From Ciona savignyi (lineage: Eukaryota; Chordata; Ascidiacea; Phlebobranchia; Cionidae), in contig CH001357.1 in the NCBI GenBank assembly GCA_000149265.1, forward strand, positions 1,234,805-1,298,804: DNA of 64,000 bases, in the 5' to 3' direction. Position numbers and translations under genes: made by a program. Of this stretch, positions 1 to 11,439 are shown piece after piece; the first letter of the stretch is position 1, and the number at the start of each line of letters is the position of its first letter. Under the pieces are notes generated by a model. That model did no database searches. It was given only the letters and a program-made list of their open reading frames with translations, and had not been told where the DNA came from.

Positions 1-60
1 CATAATTACTTAACTTATATAAATACTTAATTTATAAAACTAATCTGCAACCCTTCCGAA

Positions 61-330
61 GTGCGATGCCTTTCAACCGAAGGGTTGCAGATTCGAAACT
101 CGTCGCTAGCTGGTCGGTTGTGTTCTTGGGCAAAGCACTTAAAGGACATTGCCCGAACCCAGCGGATTAATGTGTTATACCAAATTAAAGGAACGTGTGA
201 ACCATACACAACACATCGTAATAGCTCTAGCAACCCGATGGTGGGCGCGAGGTGATATGATGCTTGCCAGTGAGTTAACCCCCTTGGTTTTCCCATCCAC
301 GGGATAACCATGAATATCCTATCCTAATCT
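61..330 (+). mobile_element. SINE-I, tRNA-headed SINE (family reference entry)
   Basis: SINE-I is the commonest repeat here. The full form is about 290 bp. Its head has a polymerase III A-box-like stretch (gtctggtggattagtgcg) and a B box (ggttcgaaactgg). The body contains tgtccttgggcaaggcac, aacccagcggattaatgg, cacaacacactgcaatag and cccgacggtgggcgcgagg. The tail ends in gggataaacatgaatatcc followed by short tatcc repeats. This copy lacks the start of the head. Open frames of 60-100 codons over these copies are translations of the repeat, not genes. Confidence 0.85.
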
Positions 331-366
331 AAAAACAACCCCTTGCTAGCCGGTGCATGGATTGTT

Positions 367-545
367 CGACTGGTTAGTCTGGTGGATTAGTGTTTCGCCG
401 TTTAACAGCAGGGTTGCAGATTCAAGTCTAGCTAGTTAGTTTCGTCCTTTACCAAGGTACCCAACGGAAATTGCCTAAACCCAACAGATAATGGGTTCTA
501 CTAAATAAAAAAAAGTGTGAATCATACACAACACACTGCAAGATC
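367..545 (+). mobile_element. SINE-I, 3'-truncated
   Basis: Head and body are present up to the cacaacacactgcaa block; the last third is missing. The same truncated copy sits at 37253-37430, so it predates the segmental duplication. Confidence 0.75.
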
Positions 546-810
546 CCCTAACAATTTTCAAAGAAAAAAATACTTTCCGCTTAAAGTCCTTTTCCGTTTT
601 TGACCGATTAGTTTACGCGACCGTTACCGACTTTCCAATCAAGGGCTCGAAACTAAGTTCGTTAAAAAGAATATAAATAATCCTTATTAATACGTAAATC
701 CCTAAACCTACGCATACCACTAGTAGAGATCTTCAAATAAATGCAACGTAAGTTTTATCTCATTTTATTGCCTCCGAATAATGAACTCATGGTTATTGGG
801 GCGCCAGTGT

Positions 811-1244
811 TTAGCAACGACCATCCTTGGAGTATGTTAAGGTAGAGCTGAAAAGAAAAAGTTTAATTTATACGAAAACACTGTAAATTTACTTTTGCTT
901 ACTCTACAAAATACTGTTCGGCACAGAAGGCGCACGGATGTCGATAATCTGTTCCATCTGTGGCACATACCGGCTCCTCAGGCAGTGCGCCACATGTTGC
1001 TTCTGTTTCGTTAACGAATTCATCACACTCTGGAGCCTGTAATATAAAAATTAACATAGAAAACTTATAATAAACTTGTAAATATGATATCTATGGGCAT
1101 TCCACTCACCTCACTCGTGACTGAAATTAAAAAAAGAGAAAATGTTAAAATCAATTGGAGACTTAAAACTTTAGTTCATAACGTAATAAATGATTCACCT
1201 GACACGAAGAAGCCTATAAAACAAAGAATGGCGATTGTCTTCAT
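811..1244 (-). CDS. Kazal A: secreted Kazal-type serine protease inhibitor, 4 coding exons
   Basis: Coding exons on the minus strand are 1244-1199, 1120-1110, 1036-903 and 847-811, all with GT-AG introns and consistent phase. The product is about 75 aa: a signal peptide starting MKTIAILCFIGFF, then a single Kazal domain. The domain has six cysteines, with PVCATDGTDYRHPC and CAFC around C3-C5 and YSKDGRC at the end, which fits the C-PVC-TDG-x-Y-x3-C-x2-C-...-C pattern. The second exon is only 11 nt. The start was chosen at the ATG three bases after an acceptor (cacag/atcATG), so an untranslated exon lies upstream. Kazal domains block serine proteases by a reactive loop after C2; the target is unknown. 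It is almost identical to Kazal C and pairs head to head with Kazal B. Confidence 0.85.
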
Positions 1245-1519
1245 GATCTGTGAGAAACAAATAAATATCTGATAACATAATAATTAAATACATGTTACAT
1301 TTCAAAAGACAACACTGAAGAAGCTAAAACAATCATTATAACGCTTCTTGTAAGTGAACAGCGTACATTCATAAAGACGGATGTTTCAGCCATCAAAGTC
1401 TTGTGGTCACACATTGCAATAGCTCCACCAACTTATCGGTAAAGTCTTGCAATCATTTGACAGCAAACTTAAATGCAGAATTTCTTCGCATGATGATATA
1501 TTCGATGCAGACCATACAC

Positions 1520-1650
1520 TCAATGCTCACCTTTGCTTGAGATTGTTGAAGTTGTGTTTGCAGTCAAAGCACCGATCTAATATACCACTCATGGTACCGT
1601 CTTTTCTCCTAGGTCCCTCGTAATCTTCTCAGATTACCTAGCGATTACTT
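1520..1650 (-). promoter_or_regulatory. Kazal A promoter and 5' UTR exon
   Basis: Read on the minus strand, an 18-bp palindrome GTAATCTGAGAAGATTAC (1637-1620) is followed by a TATATT box (1584-1579) and a short untranslated exon that ends with a donor at 1531/1530 (gtgagc). The same order occurs upstream of Kazal B, C, D and E. The TATA and exon assignments are inferred from this conservation. Confidence 0.55.
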
Positions 1651-1808
1651 ACCGGCGTGGTTATTCTAAAGTTTCAAGAAACTACAGTCGTGCGGCAACC
1701 ATGGTAGATAACAAAGCAAGTCTTTAGTTGTCTTTAAATGTATAAAAGACTAACGCATCATATAAGCTGCTCTTTTTAAAGTGTTTTTAAAGTAGTTCTG
1801 TATTCTTG

Positions 1809-2080
1809 ACTGATTATTCTGGTGGGTTGGTGCGTCGTCTCTCCCGAATGGTTGCAAATTAATAACCGGGGCTAGCTAGTCGGTTGTTTCCTTGAGCAAG
1901 GCACTTAACAGGCATTATATTAATGGGTTCTACTAAATTGAAAAAACGTGTAAATCAAACAAAAACACACGGCAATAGCTCCGTAACCCTATGATGGGCG
2001 CAGGGTAATTTGACGATTGCTCGTGTGTTAACCCCATGGTTTTCCAATTCAGGGGGATAAATATAAAGTCATAATCCTAT
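1809..2080 (+). mobile_element. SINE-I between the divergent Kazal A and B promoters
   Basis: Nearly full copy, repeated at 38697-38965 in the duplicate. It separates the A and B promoters. This copy lacks about 16 bases present in the other duplicate near 38808. Confidence 0.8.
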
Positions 2081-2339
2081 TGACGTATCGAGTGTTTATG
2101 AATAAAATAATACAAAATACCCGCTTTACCCCTGTGAATACAAACGAGCATTCTAAACGAACAAAGAAATATAATTTGTTTAAACTGGACATTGCAAAGC
2201 TTCTTGGATAATCGAACACACTTACTTTTTTCCTTTAACATCCACCTAGTATGGATAGTTTAAACAGGAATGTTTAAACTGTAATATTTGTTTTATTTAA
2301 TTTAAAAATCTTGTTTTTGGCCATTTTGTTATATACCGT

Positions 2340-2515
2340 GGTTGACGTAGACTATAGTTCCTTGAAAATTCAGAATAACCAAGCCGGTAAGTAATGGCGA
2401 GGTAATTTGAGCAAATTACGAAGGACCTTGATAGGAAAGACAACGCCACGAATGGTATATTAGATCGGTGCAGAGACTGCTAACGCAACTTCAACAATCT
2501 CAAGCTAAGGTAAGC
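2340..2515 (+). promoter_or_regulatory. Kazal B promoter and 5' UTR exon
   Basis: A perfect inverted repeat GTAATTTGAGCAAATTAC lies at 2402-2419, then TATATT at 2456-2461, then an untranslated exon that ends at 2509 with a gtaagc donor. The block aligns with the upstream regions of the other four Kazal genes. Confidence 0.55.
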
Positions 2516-2763
2516 ATTGAGTGTATGGTCTGCATCGAATATATCATCGTGCGATGGGAGGCCGTGGATTTGCAAGATTTCTACAGTTAAATTTCTGGAG
2601 CTTTTGCAATGTGTGACAATGAAACTTTAATGGCTAAAACATCCGTCTAGAATTCTAGATGAATCTACGCTGATCTCTTACAAGCAGCATTATATTGATT
2701 GCTGAAGCTTAAACATCTGTCATAGTATGTTATCAGATGACTATACTTTGCTTTTCACAGATC

Positions 2764-3187
2764 ATGAAGACAATCGCCATTCTTTGTTTCATCGGCTTCG
2801 TTGTTTTAAGTGAGTATAATCAATTATGGCTTCATAAACTGAAATATTAGGTTTTCAACTGATTTTACCATTTTATATTTTAAATTTCAGCTAAAAGCCA
2901 GGTAAGTGGAATGCCCATAAATATCATATTTATAGGTTTGATTTAAGTTTTCTATGTTGATGTTTATTATAGGCTCCAGATTGTTCGCAATTTTCGGGCG
3001 AAACGTATGAAAGCTGTCAAGAACAGACCGAGCAACCAGTTTGTTCTGCAGATGGAGAAATGTACTTAAATCCGTGCATGTTCTGTGGAGCGAAGTCGCA
3101 AAAGTAAGGCAAGGTTGCTTTGCAGTAATTCCCGTATTAATTACAATTTATTTTAGCTCAAGCATCACATACGGCGGCACATGCTAA
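2764..3187 (+). CDS. Kazal B: secreted Kazal-type serine protease inhibitor, 4 coding exons
   Basis: Coding exons are 2764-2809, 2891-2901 (11 nt), 2973-3103 and 3157-3187; phases match at every junction. The product is about 72 aa with a signal peptide (MKTIAILCFIGFVVL) and one Kazal domain: six cysteines, QPVCSADGEMYLNPCMFC in the middle and a YGGTC end. It is a different subtype from A, C and E in the reactive-loop region (EQTEQPVC against GALPEEPVC), so the target protease probably differs. The cacag/atcATG start context again implies a spliced 5' UTR. An AATAAA lies shortly downstream, near 3229. Confidence 0.85.
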
Positions 3188-3660
3188 ACACTGGCACCCC
3201 ATTCGCCTCGCGTTCATTATTCGGAAGCAATAAAATGAGATAAAACTTACGTTGTATTTATTTGTAGATCTGCATTAGTGATCTCCATTGGTATAGCCCA
3301 TATAGGGATGGAAGTTATATAGTCATGAGTATTATAATGAACTTGTAATTAATTCGATTTGGTAGCATGAATGTTTTTCAAAGTAATGTGACCTTGACTA
3401 CAAATCTATTTGAGAGTGTTCTTGTCAAATTAAATTAACTATCAGTCCACGCTCAAATGGATTTAAACTGATAATTTCAAAATTAAAGAAATTTTAAGTA
3501 ATGAATACATTCTAATAATAGAAAAGGAGAGGTTACTTATTATTAGGAGAGGTTACTATTATCCATACGCACATACCATATCAGCTAACATTTTGGAAAC
3601 TTTTTAGTCCGTAGATTAACTTCCCTTGGGACAAATCCTATCGCCGGTTATAGCCGTCTT
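3188..3660. other. Intergenic stretch, no gene seen
   Basis: AT-rich sequence that still aligns loosely with 40104-40720 up to about 3500. No coding or RNA feature was recognised. Confidence 0.6.
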
Positions 3661-3899
3661 AGGGTGTGTTCACATTAAGGGTTGACAACCCGTTGTCGCA
3701 CCTGGTAGCGGTTCCCGGGGCGTTCACACACGACCGAAAAGGATCGTTCACACTCAGTCGTTTCGACAAATAGGAATTGAGTTTTTTTTTTGCAAGTGTG
3801 CAGGACATTATTTCTGGCACCGCGCTTGTCCTTGGATTTACATAAATGCATTGTGGGTATTATAGTGTGAACACTGGGAGCGCTATATTTAACTATTAC
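3660..3899. mobile_element. MITE-like repeat with GTGTTCACA ends
   Basis: One end reads gggtgtgttcacatta and the other tagtgtgaacactggg, which are inverted relative to each other. The last 70 bp (3830-3899) recur in direct orientation at 6174-6243, so this repeat belongs to the structure around the gag-like fossil. Family is not certain. Confidence 0.4.
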
Positions 3900-6243
3900 A
3901 TCCCCCTTTTATTAAAAGTATCATTGTACAGATTCATAATAGCACATTAACAGTTAGATGACATAGGTATATAAAATGGCGAGTTACATAAATTCACAAC
4001 TGATTATCATTGTGTATGAATGAAAAATGAAACAGAAAACTTGTATATACAATATTAACAGTGGACTGTAAGTCAAACATATTCATGAAATCTAACCGGT
4101 CTAATAATTGATTGTCCATGTCGTAAAATAGATATATTGCTCGAACAGCAGGTCTGATATTTGCAGCATTATTGTTGCAAGGCATGGGAACAGTATTATC
4201 GTTACCGGGACTACTCATGGCACATAGTAATCCGGGATGTATGCATTATCAAATACAAGGTTAAAATTCTTCTGTTTTCTGTAGATAAAAGCGATTGCGT
4301 CGTAATTGACCATGTCTGTTTCGAATAGTATATGTAAGCGGTCTATGCCGTTGACCAGTAACAATTGTATTTTTCCAATGTTTATCTTTTCTATATCTTT
4401 CTCCATCTCCCTCTTTTCGTTGCATGAAAGGCTTTGTTCCCCTGTCCTGGTATTTCTTTTTTTATCATTTTTGGCTCTCCGGGTCTCTTCTCTTTACCAA
4501 GTTCAGCTTTTCACATGCTTCTTCTCCTAGAATTGCTGTCTCAGTAGCATCAGTAACATAAAATAATATATCAAATGATTATTTTCTCTTGTTTAAACAT
4601 TGAATTCTTGTAGTGCCAACAGTCTTTATATTATGATTTCCGAAAGCGCGGAGGACTGTATTGGACTTCATCAGTCTCTAATTCTTCAACTGCTAAAAAG
4701 GTCTTCACATTAGCTTCCGATTCCGTATCAAGCTTTACTTCTAGATTATATTTGTTTTGATTTCTGTCTTTGATCCTCAGTTGAGTCAACATTTTTGACT
4801 TCTTCTTCATATCAAGTGTTTCAATTCTGATCGAGCGAAAATTTACTACATTTTCATGCTCGTCTTCACTTGATGTAACATCAACTTTTTGTACTCTTTT
4901 TGAATACAAATTTTCTGCAGCTTGATTGAAAATCATTCTTTATGCCACAATTGGATCAATATTTTCCATATGCTGGGCATTTTCTATATGGATGGTCTCT
5001 TCCACAGTATGAACAATTATGGACCATCTTTTCATAAAGGAGGCGTTCAACTAATTATTTTCCCTATCTCTCCAATGCAAACTGACCTCACAAAAACGAC
5101 TGTCACTCAAAATCCTGACATAGGAAGTCTTAGATTTTTTCACAATTCAAAATTGAAGCTTGGATCTGCAACCTAAACTCAAAACCCTACAAAATTTTGT
5201 TTACAAATTTTGAGCCCATACCCCTTTGTACATCGGCAACTTTTTTCCAACAAAACAGCTAGCAGATGCACATTCAACACCTTTATTTTACAAAGCACTG
5301 CTCCACGATTACAAAACTTTACAGCTAAACGAGAACACCGGCGTGCAGCCTAGCACATGCTGCTTTCAACAAAACAAACATTGGGGAATCACCACCATTG
5401 TTACTCAGCAAAACACTAGTTTAAAAACAATGACTCATGGAGGGTACCAGTCGTCACATCCTGCCGTTCATAGAGGTCTTAATTGGTTATACGCCATCTA
5501 AAAGTTTTGCTTGGTAGCATCATTGTGCTTCTAATGTTGTTTCCTGGCACTATATTTTCCTCCGTTGACTTGATTTATTTCCGCAACAGTTTTGTCTCGG
5601 TGACTCATTGCTTTTCTATATAATGTACTGGCTTCTACAGTTTGACACAAATCAATGGCTTCTGCAAGAGACAACTTTGGTCTTTGCAACATATTTTCTC
5701 TTAAGCGTTCATTATTTATGCCAATGACAATTCTGTTTCGTAGGTGTCTGTCCCTTTGATCACCAAAATCACATTCTTCCAGACAATATTGCAACTTGTG
5801 TTTTCCCATCTTCGTGTTCCAACTTCGTTGCTGTTGCATATATCCGAAAACTCGTCTCAAATTTTCGCCATTTCTCTGCTGTCCGGTGCAGTACCGAAAA
5901 ATTAACTTGCATTGGTATAGGTTGCATAGCCTACGTAGTCCTTGTGCCTCTGCCATCTGAATCCGATAACATCCGTCTTCTGTCAATATTTGTAACGAAT
6001 TCTTCTTTCCAACTTCTAACACCATTTAATGATGCGTTCTATTATACATTTACTTAATATGAGTTCTTGACTCTGTCTATATAACTCGTGAGATCCTGGC
6101 AGATCTCAGCACGTGGCCATATTGGAACACTCGTTATGGCGGCCATGCTTGTGTTGTATCAAGTACTAAATGACCTTGGATTTACTTAAAGGCATTGTGG
6201 GTATTATAGTGTGAACACTGGGAGCGCTACATTTAACTATTAC
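3830..6243 (-). mobile_element. Fossil Ty3/gypsy-like gag-protease fragment between 70-bp direct repeats
   Basis: On the minus strand 5531-6025 encodes a gag-like stretch in which LRNRIVIGINNERLRENML and LSLAEAIDLCQTVEAS match the conserved C-terminal gag region of Ty3/gypsy elements. 4631-4936 encodes a retropepsin-like stretch. No reverse transcriptase or integrase is seen. The region is flanked by 70-bp direct repeats (3830-3899 and 6174-6243), and a separate MITE (5041-5496) has inserted between the gag and protease parts. It is an old, broken fragment with several breaks. Confidence 0.5.
5041..5496 (+). mobile_element. MITE-M1, full-length copy (family reference)
   Basis: About 455 bp, with ends GGCGTTCAACTAATTA and (reversed) GGCGTATAACCAATTA forming imperfect inverted repeats. 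The interior contains ccaatgcaaactgacc, aattgaagcttggatc, aaacagctagcagatgc and cagcctagcacatgctgc. It has inserted into the gag-like fossil. No target duplication was recognised. Fragments recur at 7605-7885, 10355-10530, 14950-15310, 22385-22512 and 49033-49475. Confidence 0.65.
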
Positions 6244-6384
6244 AGCCGTAATTTGTTTTGTCATTTATGCAAGTACTGGTACATGTTTATTAACGGTGTT
6301 GTATATTGCAATTTAATAATGGTTTGTCTTCTTATTTATAACACAGCTTTCTTCTTGATGTTAACATCGGTTGGCCTGGAAGGA

Positions 6385-6665
6385 TAGAATAGGATATTCA
6401 TGTTTATCCCCGAGAATGGGAAAACCTAGGGGGTTATCACACGGGCAATCGTCAGATCACCTCGCGCCCATCGTCGGGTTACCGGAGCTATTGCAGTGTG
6501 TTGTATATGATAGACACGTTCCTTCAATTTTGTAGAACCCATTAATCAGCTGGGTTCAGGCAATGTCCGTAAAGTGCCTTGCCCAAGGACACAACCGACT
6601 AGCTAGCGACCAGTTTCGCACCTGCAACCTTTCGATTGAAAGGCGACGCACTTAACCGCCAGAGC
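6385..6665 (-). mobile_element. SINE-I, near full length, minus strand
   Basis: Reads tail to head, from ggatattcatgtttatccccg to the head box near 6655. Well-preserved body. Confidence 0.85.
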
Positions 6666-6864
6666 TTTCGCATTGCGTTTGAATATTATTTTGAATTTCA
6701 AGGTTAACCTATTATTCCACAAGGGTAAAGCTGACGCCTTCCAAGTGCTCTGCCCACAAATACATTCAAGCAGCTAACAAACGGCTGGCATTTCGGTTTA
6801 TGATTAAAGCTATAGCCTACCGAATAACAACATTAAGCTAGATGGATGACTTACATAAATTACT

Positions 6865-7150
6865 ATGGATAGGATAATTATGTTTATCCTCATGAATGTA
6901 AAAACCAAGGGGGGTTAACACACGGACAATCGTTATATTACCTCGCGCCCACCGTCAGGTTACAAGAGCTATTGTAGTGTGTTGTATATGATTCACACGT
7001 TCCTTTAATTTAGAAGAACAATTAATGCGCTGGGTAAAACAATTTCCGTTAAGTGACTTGCTTTTGGACACAACGAACAAGTTAGCGAACAGTTTTGATC
7101 ATGTAACCATTCGGCTAAAAAAACTCATTAACCCATCAAGCTAATCGGTC
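6865..7150 (-). mobile_element. SINE-I, near full length, minus strand, more diverged
   Basis: Tail at 6865, head at about 7145. It has more substitutions than the copy 200 bp to its left, so it is probably an older insertion. 7150-7600 holds AT-rich sequence in which no gene was seen. Confidence 0.75.
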
Positions 7151-7604
7151 GAATAAAGAGGCGATTTAATCTCGAGAATCGTGAGATACCTCTCACCCAT
7201 CGACATATAAATGATGTCCGTATCAGATTATGCAACATGCCCTTGATATATGAGCATAATCGTTATCAATCAATTATTGTCGCATTTTACGGATACATTT
7301 TCGGCCGAATGACTGGGTGTGTCAGTTTATTTTACATTTTGTTTTAACAATAAAAATACGAAGGAGGCCCTGGGATGAAAAATTGAAACAAAATCAAACA
7401 CAACAACGGCAAAACGACAGTCGTTAAAATACGTCTATAAACCAACTTATTTTTTAATTGTTATATGTTAGGTCAGCTCTTTATTGTTATCATATGGTGT
7501 GTTGTGCATGTTTGAGGCGTTCCGTTAGTTTTAGTGCAACCCAATAATCTACTGGATTTGCATTGCAAAGAAACACATTCGTCCAGCCAGCAGCGGTGGG
7601 TTTT

Positions 7605-7935
7605 GATCCTTATTCGTATATCGGCAACCTTTTCCTAACAAAACAGCTAGCAGATGCACAATCAAATCCTTTATTTTACAAAGCACTGCTCCACGATTAC
7701 AAAACTTTACAGCTAAACGAGAAGACCGGCGCGCAGCCTAGCACATGCTGCTTTTAACCAAGTAAACATTGGGTAATCACCACTATTGTTACTCAGCAAA
7801 ACACTCATTTAAAAACAATGACTCATGGAGGGTACAACTCGACACACCCTGCAGCGCATAGAGGTCTTAACTGGTTTTACGACACCTATAATATGTGTAT
7901 CGGTGGCGTTAACCATTCAGCCACACGACCATATT
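7605..7935 (+). mobile_element. MITE-M1 fragment fused to a SINE-II fragment
   Basis: 7605-7885 matches the right two thirds of MITE-M1. It runs directly into a short piece (gtgtatcggtggcgttaacc, then cagccacacgacc) that matches the SINE-II head in reverse. The open frame over 7563-7757 is repeat sequence. Confidence 0.55.
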
Positions 7936-9202
7936 AATTGTAGTGCACAATTACCCAATGCTATATTTGTTTACCAACGGCGGCTGCAGCAAATTAATCG
8001 CAATTACCCGATGTGAAAACTATGGAATGATTAACTAGTCATTCAATCGTCAAACAGCGAATGGCCATTGCGAACGTCAAACAGAATGGAGAGTTCCGAT
8101 TTTGTACCCGCTAACCAACCCCAATTAGACCAGGCCTATACAAAGCAGCGATTCAGTGGTAAAGTGGTAGTGGTTACTGGTGGAGCATCTGGTATTGGAT
8201 TTGCATCCGCTGAGCGCTTTGCAAGCGACGGCGCAAGTATAGCAATATTAGACATTAACCAAAATGCTGGCGAGAAAGCAGAAAGTTATTTGAAGAAACT
8301 AGGCTATAAAGTCAAGTTCTACAATTGCAACGTGGAAAACAGAGATGAATGTTTGGAAAAAGTCGGGCGAGTAGCGAAAGATAATGATAACACAATTGAT
8401 GCTGTAGTTAACTCTGCAGTTTACTTCGGTTTAAAAGGTAAGTTGGTGCAGCGTGTTATGCAGAGGTAGATACATCTGACAACCGCATGCCGCATACAAT
8501 AAGCATAATACGGCCAGGAATCGAGGACCATATCTAGTCAGTAGCATATACGCTATTCGTCATTATAATAAGCATATATGTAGTGAATTTCGCGACCATA
8601 AGATTTTCTTTGTGTATAGTTTGTGCGGCTAAGTTACGATAAGCCTTTACTACACTACTGTGTATGTCTTTCCCTATGGTCTACGTGAATCAGCTTCATT
8701 CCCGCACCAGGCTCGATGCTTCCTGTCTAATCTGCTTCCTCACAAACTACCATGCGATCGGTACACTTTATTATTGATGAGTGGCAAAACGTGGCTTTAA
8801 ATGTCAAAACGTGGAGTAAGGAACCCAATAATAATCGCATCATTAGGAGACGCAGGTCTATGCGTGTCTAACGAATTAGTTGTACTATTATTTTGCTATG
8901 TGTAAATTAATTAAGAATAAAAGCACTTGGGTGTAGTCGTCGGATTGCACGAGTTCCATCTGAATTTGGGAATCGTCAGGACAGACCCAGTGTCAAACAA
9001 TGAACACAAATACAGCCTATTTTGACAAATCCATACATGCATGTGTTAAAATACAAAGTATTTTCGTGCGGCCGAAAAACGCGACCGACTTACGCAATTC
9101 TATACAAAACGGTTGTGGCAATCCCATCATGTATTCGAAACTATACACTGGTAAAAAGGTAACACATGAAATTAAGCAAGAAAATCTTAAAACAAGTTAA
9201 TC

Positions 9203-9540
9203 AAGAGTTACTGATACCCATCAGACCATGCCTTAGTGTCGTTATAGGGTTTATGCACTCTCAATGTACAAATATCGGAATATACTATCATAATGTTTGC
9301 ACGTGGTAAATATAACTACATAATTCTCACACACTATGTGGTACAGGAGGTAGGCCACAAATAATCGCTTTAAAATAAGCAATAAAGCTTAAAAGAGTGA
9401 CTGATACCAATCAGCTAATGTATTAATGTGGTTATAGTGTTTATGCACCATCAATGTATAACTGTCGCCATACACTATCATAATGTTTGCACGTGGTAAA
9501 TATAACTTCTCATGCAATGTGTGGTAGAGATAACCTGCAC
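9203..9540. repeat. Two-copy tandem repeat in SDR-A intron 1
   Basis: A stretch of about 150 bp beginning gagttactgataccc (9207) recurs beginning gagtgactgatacca (9395), both containing actatcataatgtttgcacg. The repeat distance is about 190 bp. The rest of intron 1 (8438-9973) shows no gene; 9650-9760 is a minus-strand SINE-II-like fragment. Confidence 0.7.
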
Positions 9541-9639
9541 TGAACAAATATTCACTTTGCACCTTCTGGTCCAAAGCAGTGTTTTCATACTGCAGAATCC
9601 TTTGTGTGCAATGTTTCCAAACCCATGTTGTATGCATGC

Positions 9640-9765
9640 TGTTTACCGGGCTAAGTTGCGAACCCATAATGGGCTCGTTAATAAGGCCGTTTTATGATAT
9701 AATTCGATATATGTATCGGTCGCATTACCCAATCGACCGCACAAGCGTACTGCACTGTTGTTGTG
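9640..9765 (-). mobile_element. SINE-II-like fragment in SDR-A intron 1
   Basis: The reverse complement carries ggtcgattgggtaatgcgac followed by cgatacatat, matching the SINE-II head. The internal region is diverged. Long open frames here are not SDR exons. Confidence 0.5.
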
Positions 9766-10354
9766 TTAGTGCGCACAAACATCAGAAGGGATGCAGGTTC
9801 GAAACTAGTTGCATCTTTCCATTTATGTGGTTAAACATTGATATCCTATCCTATCGCGTGGACGAATGGTCAACGCAACCGATATATACCTACTCCTATA
9901 CAAAACCGGCGAGCCCCTCGATCATGTGTTCGAAACTTAGCAAGGGAAAATCATTTTATTGTGCCTATCACAGCTTTGGACAGTCGTAAGGAGGATTACG
10001 AAAAGAGTTTTGGGGTAAACGTGGTGGGAACATCGAATATCGTACAAGCATGTCTTCCATTTATGAGGCCAGGTAAATATTCGTTTCATTTGTTATTCTG
10101 TGGTTATTGTTAACTATATTCACTGGATCTGTGATTATAATTGTTAATAGAACATTCCACAAGGTCAAACTTCACTTTTTGCTTCTTGCATTCCCTATTC
10201 AACGCGCCCATTAATCTACAGAATTATTATATACAAAACGGTAGTGGGAACGGGTCTCACTCTTGATACCACAGAAAAATAATTAAAAAAGATTGGGTTT
10301 ACTCTTTGTTGCATATCTTTAAAAAAAGAGGAAGCGTCCCTACCCCTTCTTATA

Positions 10355-10530
10355 AAAGTTGTTAAACCAATTATTCTGCCCACCTCTCCAATGCAAATTG
10401 ACCTCACAAAAACGGCTGTCACTTAAAATCCCACCACAGAAAGTCTACCATTTTCTCACGACTTAAAATTGGAGCTTGGATCTGTAACCTAAACTCAAAA
10501 CTCTCCAAATTTGGTTATACGCCATCTATA
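10355..10530 (+). mobile_element. MITE-M1 remnant abutting the SDR-A exon 3 acceptor
   Basis: The left part of MITE-M1 (ctccaatgcaaattgacc) is joined to its right end (ttggttatacgccatcta), with the middle missing. The right end lies 9 bp before the acceptor (ttttccag) of SDR-A exon 3, so part of the 3' end of intron 2 is MITE-derived. Confidence 0.6.
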
Positions 10531-10857
10531 TTTTCCAGGATCTTCGATAGTTAATCTCAGCAGCATAGCTGGCGTTCGAGCCCAATCAACTCGATGGACA
10601 TATGGTTCAACCAAAGGAGCGATCAAATCTTTGTCCAAACTCATGGCTCTGGATTTATCGAAACAAGGAATCAGGGTTAATTCGGTGGGGCCCGGTTGGA
10701 TATGGAGTCCAGAGGTAAGCATAAGGCTCGCTGGCGGCAGTTATGCCACATGTTTAAATTTACCGTTATCTTTATCAAAAAAAATAACAAATGGATTTTT
10801 TTGTCAATTGTTATCGAAAACAGAAAACCATACAAACAACCAAACGGTAAAAATTTA

Positions 10858-11045
10858 AGTGTGAAATCATAGAGTACTAACTACGTGTAAACCACCACTA
10901 TTTTAAAACCCCTGTTGTTGAGTGCACGCTATATTTTGTGCATGGAGAAACGATTGGGTTCCCCGGCTATGTCATTAACCTTGGTATATCTTATACAAAG
11001 TGCATAACGCTTGTTTCTGCAAGCAGAAGCTAATGGGTTTCACTA
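10858..11045. mobile_element. MITE-M2 (about 170-190 bp repeat)
   Basis: Shares ccacgtgt/ctacgtgt, accaccat, ttttaaaac, tgcacgctatat, tacaaagtgcataacg and tttctgcaagcagaa with 21078-21245 and 35362-35530. Palindromic tgcatgcaga/tctgcaagcaga motifs lie inside. Family is unknown. Confidence 0.55.
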
Positions 11046-11439
11046 TCGATTTGTTTTGGTTTTAAGGGTTAGTTGATTTATTTATGTGGTATAGTGTATT
11101 ATAGTAAGTTATGAATTTTATATTTTAACGGATTTCCTGTGGCAAGTTGCGGCATGCAGTGTTCCACTTTCTTAGTTTATTTTATTCGCCTACAACTACA
11201 GTTTAAAGTTTAAATTGTCTGTATCCAACCACACACTAATGTAGTCCGACGTATCATTCCTAAAAGTTGGCTATCGCTCTACTCTTACGGCACTAACATT
11301 GCGAGCTGATGAAATAAACAATCACCTTAGTGAACAAACAATTGTGTTAGCACAATTTTTAAACAAACAATATAAGGTAAAAACAGAAAGCATTGTAAAC
11401 ATCAGACACTACTGGGTACTTTGATTTAAATTTCAAATA

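Larger units (their letters stand above)
1..3500. repeat. Segmental duplication, left copy (holds Kazal A and B)
   Basis: This segment matches 36887-40720 base for base over long stretches. From 1 to about 2450 differences are rare; from about 2450 to 3240 they are clearly more frequent, and beyond 3240 the match is looser but still recognisable to about 3500. It carries three SINE copies, the head-to-head Kazal genes A and B and their shared 5' region. The left edge may lie outside the window. One visible difference is a short gap near 1918 in this copy relative to 38808. Confidence 0.93.

Noticed and set aside
27-311. 94-codon minus-strand frame (and its twin at 36913-37197)
   Set aside because: It is the translation of a SINE-I copy; the same residues appear wherever SINE-I occurs.
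5226-5501. 91-codon frame and similar ones at 7563, 15088 and 49152
   Set aside because: All are translations of MITE-M1 copies.
9579-9989. 136-codon frame as an SDR-A exon
   Set aside because: It is mostly SINE-II-like and intronic sequence; the real exon starts at 9974 in another frame.
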